Positions 27,368-35,632 of a stretch of DNA of 64,000 bases are shown one piece after another. The DNA is from Pseudobacteroides sp. (lineage in GTDB: Bacteria; Bacillota; Clostridia; Acetivibrionales; DSM-2933). Where the stretch lies: assembly GCF_036567765.1 (NCBI RefSeq), contig NZ_DATCTU010000045.1:55616-119615 (forward strand), read 5' to 3'. The translations under genes were made by a program, and so were the position numbers. Position 1 is the stretch's first letter; each line of letters begins with the position of its first letter. The notes under the pieces were generated by a model. That model was given only the letters and a program-made list of their open reading frames with translations. It had not been told where the DNA came from and made no database searches.

Positions 27368-28855
27368 ATGAAAGAAAGCAGGAAGGGTTATGATGAAAAA
27401 AAGGTAGAAAGATTTACACTAGTGTTTGTACTGGTCTTAGTTGCAATGTATTTAGTAGAATCAATTTTATTTGGAAAAGAGTCTATATCAGATAGCTTGC
27501 TAAAAACCCTCCCAGTTGCAGTTGTAACTACTGCTCTAATGCTTTTTAAAGTAAGATTCCAATTAAAAGGTTTATTTGTTGGGATGATAACATTGATTGT
27601 TCCCCTGGCACTTTTTTACTTTAGAGGCTACTCACTTGACAAACACTATATTTTGGTGGCATCAATTACATTGACAGCTGTGTTTTTCACAAAAGAAATT
27701 ATTTTGATAAATGGTACACTGGCTAATATATTATTAATATTGGAATACATTTTTATACCTGACAAACTGATTGGAGCTAACCACGGGCTTGGTGAGTTTT
27801 TGCTGGTATTTGTGTTTTTTAATGGCATCATGGCAGCCTTATACTATTTGTCCAGGTGGGGAAATGAAGCAATTGTAATTTCCAAGGACAATGCGGAGAG
27901 ATCAAATATAGCTGCAAATAAATTTAAAGAAACAGTAACCCACATGGAAAGTAATTTAAAGGAGCTGTTTTATAAAATAAACGTCTCAAAGAATGATCTA
28001 AACAGTATGCTTGAGTCCAGCACCAACATTCAGAGAGCAATGCATGAAATGGCAAAGGGAATACAGCAACAAGCAGATGATATAAATAAAATTATGCATA
28101 AAGCTTTTGATATTTCTGAAAATGTTAATCAGGCAGGTGCAGCTTCCCAAAATATAAATAAAATATCTGACGGAATGCTTGAAAGGGTTGGAAGCGGAAC
28201 AACAAAAGTAGAGATGATGTACTCGCAAATGCATACTTTGGATTCTGCTGTATCAGAGTCCCTCTCGGCAGTAAGTGTACTTAGAGACAGTATGAAAGAT
28301 ATAACAGGGTTTCTTGAACTTATAAGCGGCATAGCTGAACAGACCAACCTCCTTGCTTTAAATGCTGCAATTGAGGCTGCGAGGGCAGGAGAAAGCGGCC
28401 GGGGGTTTGCTGTTGTAGCTGATGAAATAAGGAAGCTTGCAATACAAAGTGATAATGCAGCAAAAGAAATAGCATCCAAACTTGGGAATATTGGTGGGAA
28501 GATCTCCACTGCATATACAGAGGCAGAAAAGGGATTTCAAGCGGTTGGTGAAGGAAATAAGATTATTGAAGACATAAAGGGGTACTTTGAATTTTATAGA
28601 AAAGATGCGGAAAACTCACAAAAGGAAATATTTAACGCAGGCATGAGCTTTGACGGTGTAAGAAGCGGCTTTGGGATGATGTATAACAGAATAGAATCAG
28701 TAGCCAGTATATCTGAGGAGAGTGCGGCATCTACCCAGGAGGTGCTTACTTCATTGGAAAAGCAGAATGGGATACTAAATTCAATTAATGAATCGTTTAT
28801 GGAACTGGAGAATCTGGGAAATCAACTGAAGAAAATATATGAAAAAAGTATATAA
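27368..28855 (+). CDS. methyl-accepting chemotaxis protein with polytopic membrane N-terminus
   Basis: A 495-residue receptor. Six closely spaced membrane helices occupy about residues 15-180, leaving no sizeable extracellular sensor domain. There is no recognisable HAMP. A long cytoplasmic coiled coil with the MCP signalling tip QTNLLALNAAIEAARAGE and GRGFAVVADEIRKLA follows (about 330-365). Such receptors bind CheA/CheW and are methylated by CheR. GGGGGTGCTGG before ATG27368 supports this start over an upstream ATG at 27305. It may be the missing receptor for the CheA/CheR encoded at 4860-8323, but no other chemotaxis gene adjoins it. Confidence 0.93.
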   Translation: MKESRKGYDEKKVERFTLVFVLVLVAMYLVESILFGKESISDSLLKTLPVAVVTTALMLFKVRFQLKGLFVGMITLIVPLALFYFRGYSLDKHYILVASITLTAVFFTKEIILINGTLANILLILEYIFIPDKLIGANHGLGEFLLVFVFFNGIMAALYYLSRWGNEAIVISKDNAERSNIAANKFKETVTHMESNLKELFYKINVSKNDLNSMLESSTNIQRAMHEMAKGIQQQADDINKIMHKAFDISENVNQAGAASQNINKISDGMLERVGSGTTKVEMMYSQMHTLDSAVSESLSAVSVLRDSMKDITGFLELISGIAEQTNLLALNAAIEAARAGESGRGFAVVADEIRKLAIQSDNAAKEIASKLGNIGGKISTAYTEAEKGFQAVGEGNKIIEDIKGYFEFYRKDAENSQKEIFNAGMSFDGVRSGFGMMYNRIESVASISEESAASTQEVLTSLEKQNGILNSINESFMELENLGNQLKKIYEKSI

Positions 28856-28871
28856 GTCATGATCAAAAAAT

Positions 28872-28924
28872 AATCAACTGCTAAATGACCTGTTAGGCGG
28901 GGTTTAGCAGTTGGTTGTTTTTTA
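28872..28924 (+). terminator. terminator of the MCP gene
   Basis: AATCAACTGCTAAA (28872-28885) pairs with TTTAGCAGTTGGTT (28903-28916), followed by GTTTTTTAT. Confidence 0.9.
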
Positions 28925-28965
28925 TGTCGTGAGAAATTATAGTGTATGCTACACCATAATATTTA
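28925..28965. repeat. palindromic element, family 2
   Basis: TGTCGTGAGAAATTATAGTG, a short loop and ACACCATAATATTT form a hairpin. On the reverse strand it matches the copy at 61772-61820 closely. It overlaps the stop codon of ylbJ. Confidence 0.7.
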
Positions 28966-30273
28966 TCTGTAGATTAAGCCCTTTGCAAGGTGAACAAATT
29001 TTATTATACCCAATATAACAATCATAAATATAAAAGCAAAAACCAATACTTTGCAGGAATATAAAAACGATTCGAGCCAATTGTACTCTGTAATCCCTTC
29101 GAAAGATGCTATAACCTGGCTTTCAAAATCAAAATAGTGCCCTGCCAACTTAAATAACACATAAGTATATACTGAAGCAATTAAGCCATGCAGAGATTTT
29201 CCTGCAAGATAAGGTCTTATGCTAAGATCTGATTGTGATACAATTCCCAATACCTGTGAGTGCACAGATAAGCCTGCCCAGCCTATTATCATGCTTGCTA
29301 GAGAAAGCTTCAATGCAAAGGGAATGTTTCCGGTGCTGGCAATCATATTTGATCCTGTAGTTATTTCAAAAAAACCGCATATCAAAGAATAAACTGCCTC
29401 GCTTGTAAAACCTGCAAACGATAATATAAATGTAAAGGGTAGTGATATTATTTCTATAACGCCAATGTCTATCAGAAGATTGATAAGTACAGAAAAGAAG
29501 GTTATGAAACCTCCTATAAGGAGCATAACGGATACAGAATTTTTTATGGCATCTCCAAAAATTGCACCGAATGAACCCTTGGAATTTTTGTTTTTAAGTA
29601 TTTCCTGTTTAAGGCGATCCAAAGTATTATTTGGAACTTTACTCGGGAAATTTTTATTTGCAGCTGAGTTTTTACTGTCCCTAGGTTTAGTTTTTCCAAA
29701 ACAGTAATACTTAAATAATAGGCCAACAGTAAGTCCCGATAGTATATGGCACAGTAAAAGAAAAAAACCCAGGCGAGGCATTGCATACATTCCTGTAGCA
29801 ACCGCCCCCACGATAAAGAGAGGCCCCGAGTTGTTTGTGAATGCCAGAAGTCTCTCTCCTTCATACTTGGAGATTTGACCTGAATTTCTCAGGTCAACGG
29901 TGATTTTTGCACCCACAGGATAACCACTTGTTATACCCATGGCAACCGCGAAAGAACCGCAGCCGGGGACGTTAAAAAGCGGCCTCATAATGGGTTCTAG
30001 GAGTATGCCTGCTGCCTTTGTAAAACTTGTTCTGTTCAGAATCTCTGATGCAGCTAAAAAAGGAAATAAAGAAGGGAATACAATATTCAAACATATATTG
30101 ATGCCTTTTAATGCAGCTGATACCGAGGTTTTTGGAAACAAAACAATGGACATTATGAAGATAATACATAGTATCGGAAGAATCAGGGGTCTTAGATAAA
30201 TTGTTTTAACAGGTTTATAAAGTAATAGTAATGCAAGTACTATTATTATTGAAATTAAAATAATTGTAGTCAA
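28963..30273 (-). CDS. ylbJ: sporulation integral membrane protein YlbJ
   Basis: A 436-residue polytopic membrane protein of the YlbJ/nucleoside-recognition (Gate) family, needed for spore cortex formation in Bacillus (family knowledge). Signatures include NIVFPSLFPFLAASEIL, NVPGCGSFAVAMGITSGYPVGAK and FTNNSGPLFIVGAVATGM. There are about nine hydrophobic segments with a polar cytoplasmic loop near residues 195-230. It indicates a spore-forming or ancestrally spore-forming host. The stop overlaps a family 2 repeat. Confidence 0.93.
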   Translation of the reverse strand: MTTIILISIIIVLALLLLYKPVKTIYLRPLILPILCIIFIMSIVLFPKTSVSAALKGINICLNIVFPSLFPFLAASEILNRTSFTKAAGILLEPIMRPLFNVPGCGSFAVAMGITSGYPVGAKITVDLRNSGQISKYEGERLLAFTNNSGPLFIVGAVATGMYAMPRLGFFLLLCHILSGLTVGLLFKYYCFGKTKPRDSKNSAANKNFPSKVPNNTLDRLKQEILKNKNSKGSFGAIFGDAIKNSVSVMLLIGGFITFFSVLINLLIDIGVIEIISLPFTFILSFAGFTSEAVYSLICGFFEITTGSNMIASTGNIPFALKLSLASMIIGWAGLSVHSQVLGIVSQSDLSIRPYLAGKSLHGLIASVYTYVLFKLAGHYFDFESQVIASFEGITEYNWLESFLYSCKVLVFAFIFMIVILGIIKFVHLAKGLIYR

Positions 30274-30342
30274 AGTTTTTACCCTATTTAAAAAGTATCC
30301 TCTAGTATTCTATTAAAAAATAAGTAAAATATTAAAAATATA

Positions 30343-30486
30343 TCAAAATTTACTGTAACCATTTATTATGGCTACAATCTGCAGTTTGGTGATTTTTCAG
30401 TTGAGTATATTCATAATCTGTTTGATGAGATACTTCAAAGAGTTGAATTTAGGTCCTATTCCTATTGTATTACGTGCATTTTATGA
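30343..30486 (+). pseudogene. possible decayed coding fragment
   Basis: A frame without start codon translates into plausible protein (YYGYNLQFGDFSVEYIHNLF, then DEILQRVEFRSYSY) and stops at 30484-30486. There is no RBS and no family match that I recognise. An overlapping frame at 30368-30631 is equally unsupported. Together with the fragment at 30936 this suggests a degraded gene on the + strand. Confidence 0.3.
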
Positions 30487-30698
30487 AGGAGTTGGTGCAG
30501 TGAACTTTGTTGGACAACCTATAGTTCAGCTTACCCTTGGACAAAGCCAGACGAACAATTATTCGATCAATTATTTGTTTAACAGATTATTGAGCACTTA
30601 TAAAGTACTTTTAATGTTAATTTGGAAATGATATACTAAAAATAGTGATAGATAGAGCCTATGGCAACAGTAGTAATAATTTATAGGAGGAATCATAC

Positions 30699-30878
30699 TT
30701 GGAAACATATGCTGTATATATAATAAGTTTGATAGTATCTATATTATTAATTTTTATAGGTAACAAGGAAAAGAGCAGGATATTAAAATTGTCTGGCATT
30801 ATTACTGCTACTTTTTTAGCAAGTATACCTATTTTGGCGTTTATAGCAGGCGTTATAGATGGAGCTAGGGGAAGATAA
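30699..30878 (+). CDS. small two-helix membrane protein (59 aa)
   Basis: TTG30699 starts a 59-residue protein with TATAGGAGGAATCA eight bases upstream, a strong RBS. It contains two hydrophobic segments, AVYIISLIVSILLIFI and ITATFLASIPILAFIAGVI, joined by a polar turn GNKEKSRILK, and ends DGARGR. A hairpin membrane protein is predicted. The function is unknown. Its nearest neighbours are ylbJ (opposite strand) and coding remnants. Confidence 0.65.
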   Translation: METYAVYIISLIVSILLIFIGNKEKSRILKLSGIITATFLASIPILAFIAGVIDGARGR

Positions 30879-30935
30879 ATATATTTCCCATTAGTGTTAT
30901 GAGCATTTCAGGATTTATTAGTACATTTATAATAA

Positions 30936-31134
30936 GAATACGTATGCTATGCTACCTTTGATCTAAAAGAGAAGTTGAATGAAGTGTTGATAAAATTGGC
31001 ACAGCATTGCTTTAAATGGATATGCAAGCGTCAGCAAACAAAAATTGATCATTGGCATGGTAAATTAATCATGACTAAAAACACTGCATATGCTTGGCGA
31101 CAAATGATTTTTTATGTATCTTTAAGCCAGTAAT
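30936..31134 (+). pseudogene. C-terminal remnant of an unidentified protein
   Basis: After a TAA at 30933, the frame stays open for 65 codons to TAA 31132-31134 and reads like real protein: FDLKEKLNEVLIKLAQHCFK, then HWHGKLIMTKNTAYAWRQMI and FYVSLSQ. There is no start codon with an RBS. The pattern is that of the C-terminal end of a larger protein whose front part is missing. I do not recognise the family. Confidence 0.5.
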
Positions 31135-31139
31135 TGAAT

Positions 31140-31259
31140 CATTTTCAATGAAGAGTGCTTGGCTTGGGACCGAGAGGGTGCTGTTTAATTCCAGCCTCCG
31201 GGCTAAAATTTAAATGCTATCAGTCCATTGGAGGAAATAAATAAAAAGGAGTAGGAAGA
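31140..31259 (+). promoter_or_regulatory. candidate structured 5' leader of the SLH-protein gene
   Basis: A G/C-rich island in A/T-rich surroundings. AGCC-TCCG-GGCT (31193-31204) is a tight hairpin with a UCCG loop; CTTGG and CCGAG can pair just upstream (31159-31176). The block AGCCTCCGGGCTAAA resembles the corresponding part of c-di-GMP-I aptamers, but the rest of that aptamer is not seen. An RBS (AAAAGGAGTAGG) follows. It is best called a structured leader of unknown type. Confidence 0.4.
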
Positions 31260-34200
31260 ATGTTTAAAAGAAGGGTATTATCTTTAATTTTATCTATGGT
31301 TGTGGTGGTATCTCCTGTTTGTGGAGTTTTTGCCGATTCTACAAAAGTAGATATTACATCGAGCGGTGTAATTTTGGGAATTGAATCGGTGAACGAAAAT
31401 GCCAAGCTTCAGATTAAATTTACAAACGATTATGATGATGTTGTACATAACAATACCATTGATAATTTCGTTTTGGAATTTGATTTTGATGGACAAGGAA
31501 GTTTGACAGGGACAAATCTGTTGAAGACAGGTAACCATTATAAGGTGACAGGAACCAACCTCAAAAAACGCGATTTTGTCATATTAAACTATGATGGAAA
31601 ACTAAACGATAAGGATGTTAACAATGTGCGATTGTATCCTGCCATGGACCCGTGCAAATCTTGGGATGGTGCAAACGGTGCAGCTTACACAAAGGGACAG
31701 GTGCTACTATATGATGGCAAACACTATGAATGCATCAGTAACCACAGTATCATAATAGATCAGGCAATGCCCTGGCAAGTAGGAAAAACCTACAATATAG
31801 GAGATATTGTTTCATATGGTGGAGCTGCTTATAAAGTTAATAGCCCACATACTCCCACCTTGGATGCATATACAATATGGCAAATGTGGAACACATACAA
31901 AGTAGGAGATATTGTTGAGAGAAATGGGAAATACTATCAGGTAACAGAAGAGCATACGCCTGAAGCAGATAAAGTCTTTAATTGGAATATAACAAGTACA
32001 TATAAAACAGGAGATATCATCAGATACAACAACAATTACTATGAGGTAAAAACAGCTCATACTCCATATTTGGAAACAGTTCCTGAATGGAAGGTAGAAA
32101 AGACATATAATACTGGAGATAAAGTTTCTTTTAACGGTGGTTACTATGAATGCACTGGATCGTATACACCACAAGGGACAATTGGTGTCATAAGCGGAAA
32201 GCATGCTGCCGGAGATTATTTCTCGGATAAAGGCTCATACTATAAGGTAACCCAAGACTATAACTTCGTAATCATTAACGACTTTTTTGATATGAGCCCT
32301 CATATGGGAGATATTGTATATTGCAAACAGACAAACAATTATTATTTATGTTCCAGGGAAGATTCAAATGGTAGGGGATATACTATCTACGGTTCAAGTA
32401 TACTTGCTTCAAGGTATACCAATGCAAATATCAATGAAATAGGTGCAACTTCCTCCCATTGGAAGCCTTATGCAATAAAAAATGAAGCATATTGGGCTCC
32501 ATCAAATACAGCAAATAATTTATTTCAATCCTATAAAATTAAAGATGAAACATACTGGTCCCCTGAAAACTATACTAGGGCTTTTACACCTTATGTACTT
32601 AAGGATGAAGCTTATTGGAACCCTAAGAACTATACAAAAGGGTTTGAGACTTATACTTTAAGGGGTGTTGATTATTGGAATCCTCAAAATTACAGTGCAG
32701 GCTTCAAACAAATTGTAGTTGAAGATTATGATTATTCAGCTAATGTAAAGTTAAATTACACAATCATGCTGGATTCCTCCTTTGATGAGGATAGTAAAGA
32801 TAATCTTATCCTTTTGCCACAAGGGAATGGCTCAAGTACCAGCTACAGCATTAAGACAAATCCTTCACATGGTACTGCCAATACTGGAATACGAGATGGA
32901 AAGTGGGTTGTAATATATACACCAGTATTAAATTACAGTGGAACGGACCTGGTGGTACTTAACCAAGACAATGGTGATGGTCAAGTCATTGAAACAAAAA
33001 TTAACATAACAATAAAGCCCATCAATGATCCGCCAAGCAACACAACGAAACCTGCTGTATCAGGAAGTTATTGGGTGGGTCAAACCTTGAATGCAACAAC
33101 AGGTATGTGGAATGATAACACTGATTTAAAATCAGGGAATCTGGCGTATTCGTATCAATGGCAAAGAACTTCAGGCTTAGAGGCCTTGAATGTAACAGAT
33201 ATAGCTGGTGCAACAAAGGACTCATATAAATTGACTTCAGATGATAGGGATGAGTATATCCGTGTTAAAATAACATGCACTGATGACGGGGAAGGCTTGC
33301 CCTACAACCAAAGTACGACTGCATATTCTTCCTGGGAAAAGGTTGGCTCCCCGGAAGTCAGTATCAAAAATTACTTTGTGACATCCAGTAACAGGAATAA
33401 TGGATTTGCAAAGATAGGAGATACAATCACTTTAACAATAACACCAAGTGAAGCTATTACAGCACCTAAGGTAATGATCGGCGGAAGTGAAGCGGAGGTA
33501 ACCAAACAAGAAGGTGTATGGTCAGCGGTTTATAAAATGAGCGATGATAATACCGAAGGCTATATTCCGGTTACTATAAGCGATTATTCGTCAATTGAAA
33601 AAAATGCAGATGGAAAAAACTTTGTGGGGCAACCTTTAAGTGTGACATCTTCGGTTTATTTTGACAAAACAAACCCTAGCATTAATATTAATGGTGACAG
33701 CATCACAAGCATTGTTGTAGGGAGTGAATACATAGACCCAGGAGCAAGTGCAACAGACAATTTTGACATTATAAAGGATGAACAAATTCTTGTGCAAAAC
33801 AATGTAGATACATTGGTTCCAGGTTGTTATTCAGTAACCTACTCAGTGTATGATTCAGCGGGAAACGCGGCAGTTCCAAGCATCCGAACCGTCAATGTAT
33901 TATCCGACAATGCGGATTTAAAAAGCATTACTTCGAGTGAAGGAAAACTGACACCCGCGTTTTCACCATCAAAAACCCAATACCAGATAAATGTATCTAG
34001 CAGCACGCAAAGTATTTCAGTAGCTGCAAGTGTATATGATGCAGGTGCATCTATTGCAGGCGGAAACACAAGAGTACTTGATCTGAAAATCGGTGATAAC
34101 GACTTAAGTTTCACTGTAATTGCCCAAGATCAAAAAACGCAAAAAACATACAAGGTTCGTGTGGTGAGGGTGAATTACCCAACAATAGTTTCAAATGCTA

Positions 34201-34838
34201 ATACATCTACAAACAATATTAATACTCCTACAACACCGACTATAGTTACTGTTCCGGAAGAAAAAATACCTGAAGCATTTTCAGGCTACCAGGACATAAA
34301 AGGACATTGGGCGGAGACAGATATTTCGGAACTTATGAAAGACAAAATTGTGAGTGGATATGATGACAATACTATTAAGCCAGATTCTAAAATTACAAGA
34401 GCTGAAATGGCTAAGCTTATTGTATCAGTGCTTAAGCTTAAGATAGTCAATACAGGTTCCATCCAGTACAAAGATGCAGGAGAGTTTGCTGAATGGGCAA
34501 AACCATATATCGAAACAGCTCTTGAGAATAAGCTTATGATTGGGTATGATGATAGCTCATTTAAGGCTTCCAAATATATTACCCGTGAGGAAGCGGCTGC
34601 TGTTTTAATTAGAGCATTTGCTTTTGGAAAGGCTCAAAGCACAGAATTGAGTTTTACTGATTCAGGGAACATTCATACTTGGGCTTTGGAGTATGTGGCA
34701 AAAGCAGTTGAAATGAATATTATTAAAGGATATCCTGGAAATATGTTTTATCCAGAAAAGGAAGTAACGAGGGCGGAGTCCTTTGTAATGATAAATCGTT
34801 CAGTAAAGTTAATTAATGTAACAGTGGACAATAAATAA
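31260..34838 (+). CDS. large modular surface protein with C-terminal SLH domains
   Basis: A secreted protein of 1192 residues. Signal peptide about 1-25 (ILSMVVVVSPVCGVFA). Residues about 130-310 hold five repeats of the CBM5/12-like pattern W-x5-Y-x2-GD-x-V-x-Y-x-G-x2-Y ending in HTP, a chitin/cellulose-binding type of fold. About 395-490 are four 22-residue repeats (KDEAYWNPKNYTKGF type). Then come a cadherin-like domain, Ig-like/HYR-like domains (DPGASATDNFD), a cadherin-like beta-sandwich (SPSKTQYQINVSSS) and three SLH domains (about 1020-1185) that bind the pyruvylated secondary wall polymer. No catalytic domain is seen. It is probably a wall-anchored adhesin or substrate-binding protein. 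It ends at a terminator (34879). Confidence 0.9.
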   Translation: MFKRRVLSLILSMVVVVSPVCGVFADSTKVDITSSGVILGIESVNENAKLQIKFTNDYDDVVHNNTIDNFVLEFDFDGQGSLTGTNLLKTGNHYKVTGTNLKKRDFVILNYDGKLNDKDVNNVRLYPAMDPCKSWDGANGAAYTKGQVLLYDGKHYECISNHSIIIDQAMPWQVGKTYNIGDIVSYGGAAYKVNSPHTPTLDAYTIWQMWNTYKVGDIVERNGKYYQVTEEHTPEADKVFNWNITSTYKTGDIIRYNNNYYEVKTAHTPYLETVPEWKVEKTYNTGDKVSFNGGYYECTGSYTPQGTIGVISGKHAAGDYFSDKGSYYKVTQDYNFVIINDFFDMSPHMGDIVYCKQTNNYYLCSREDSNGRGYTIYGSSILASRYTNANINEIGATSSHWKPYAIKNEAYWAPSNTANNLFQSYKIKDETYWSPENYTRAFTPYVLKDEAYWNPKNYTKGFETYTLRGVDYWNPQNYSAGFKQIVVEDYDYSANVKLNYTIMLDSSFDEDSKDNLILLPQGNGSSTSYSIKTNPSHGTANTGIRDGKWVVIYTPVLNYSGTDLVVLNQDNGDGQVIETKINITIKPINDPPSNTTKPAVSGSYWVGQTLNATTGMWNDNTDLKSGNLAYSYQWQRTSGLEALNVTDIAGATKDSYKLTSDDRDEYIRVKITCTDDGEGLPYNQSTTAYSSWEKVGSPEVSIKNYFVTSSNRNNGFAKIGDTITLTITPSEAITAPKVMIGGSEAEVTKQEGVWSAVYKMSDDNTEGYIPVTISDYSSIEKNADGKNFVGQPLSVTSSVYFDKTNPSININGDSITSIVVGSEYIDPGASATDNFDIIKDEQILVQNNVDTLVPGCYSVTYSVYDSAGNAAVPSIRTVNVLSDNADLKSITSSEGKLTPAFSPSKTQYQINVSSSTQSISVAASVYDAGASIAGGNTRVLDLKIGDNDLSFTVIAQDQKTQKTYKVRVVRVNYPTIVSNANTSTNNINTPTTPTIVTVPEEKIPEAFSGYQDIKGHWAETDISELMKDKIVSGYDDNTIKPDSKITRAEMAKLIVSVLKLKIVNTGSIQYKDAGEFAEWAKPYIETALENKLMIGYDDSSFKASKYITREEAAAVLIRAFAFGKAQSTELSFTDSGNIHTWALEYVAKAVEMNIIKGYPGNMFYPEKEVTRAESFVMINRSVKLINVTVDNK

Positions 34839-34878
34839 AGGGGTTGCCTAATGAGTTTGCTTGAGTAAAAATAGACAG

Positions 34879-34930
34879 AAAGTAGTTGCGGTGTTTATAT
34901 AATACATATAATACTGTACAACTACTTTTT
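34879..34930. terminator. bidirectional terminator
   Basis: AAAGTAGTTG (34879-34888) pairs with CAACTACTTT (34919-34928) across an A/T-rich loop, with T-runs on both strands. It separates the SLH gene (+) from the small gene on the minus strand. Confidence 0.75.
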
Positions 34931-34939
34931 ATTTATTAT

Positions 34940-35071
34940 TTATTTATCAATTAGCTTACCCTTTGCTTTATTCTTAAATTCAGGATTTGCTGCATTTTGA
35001 GTTATCACCTGTTCAGTCTTGTTTTGAGAGTTTGGTGTAATAGTTGTTCTAGGTTTCTTGCTCTTGTTCAT
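34940..35071 (-). CDS. small basic hydrophilic protein (43 aa)
   Basis: On the minus strand AAAGGAGTCTAACAA leads to ATG35071 and a 43-residue frame, MNKSKKPRTTITPNSQNKTE to KGKLIDK, rich in Lys, Asn, Gln and Thr. The strong RBS, sensible composition and a shared terminator argue that it is real. The composition recalls small spore or nucleic-acid-associated proteins, but I do not recognise a family. Confidence 0.6.
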   Translation of the reverse strand: MNKSKKPRTTITPNSQNKTEQVITQNAANPEFKNKAKGKLIDK

Positions 35072-35632
35072 TTGTTAGACTCCTTTCTTTATAAATAGAT
35101 AGTTAAATGTTAAAAACTAATGTTTTACCTTGAAAGCTCTTTAATGAAAGTCGTATATAGAATTTGTAAGAGTTTGAGTTTTTATTCTGTTGAAAATTAA
35201 TTATGATTAGAAATCTAATAAGAGTATTTTACCGGGTTTGAAAATAATAGTACAAAAGGTATGAAAAATATAAAAAACTTTAAACTTTATGTATATAATA
35301 GCTGAATGTCCATCTAATTCAATAATTCATATCAGTGTTATAATATACAATTTGAATCATTGGAATCTTATGTAAAATTTTAATAGTTGAATTTTAATAA
35401 TAATAATAATGACCTCCAACCTTTTTCCCTGTGGGCGTGAAGGCCATTTTTCGAAAGATACTCAATTGATTTATGTATCTTCACTTATTTCATTATTTTA
35501 ATCTTTGTTAATCAAATTAACCCTTTGTTGATAATTAAGTATACAAATGATAAGATTTATTTATTAAATAATATAAAATTTTTTATATGCTAGGAAATAC
35601 TTATGAGTTAAATTTAAAAAGGGGAGAAAGAA
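35072..35632. other. A/T-rich intergenic region with a hairpin and a promoter
   Basis: A 561-bp region. An imperfect stem (TGaCCTcCA at 35409 with TGaAGGcCA at 35444) followed by TTTTTC may be a terminator or attenuator. No gene is seen. The promoter of the dockerin gene lies at 35528-35556. Confidence 0.5.
35528..35556 (+). promoter_or_regulatory. promoter of the dockerin-protein gene
   Basis: TTGATA (35528-35533), 17-bp spacer, TAAGAT (35551-35556), about 75 bp before the start codon. Confidence 0.55.

Noticed and set aside
30368..30631. Open frame of 87 codons after ylbJ
   Set aside because: No RBS, no recognisable family, and a competing frame in the same DNA looks more like real protein.
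31140..31259. Calling the SLH leader a c-di-GMP or cobalamin riboswitch outright
   Set aside because: Only one block resembles c-di-GMP-I aptamers, and a GGGA/AATTCC similarity to the cobalamin aptamer is too loose.
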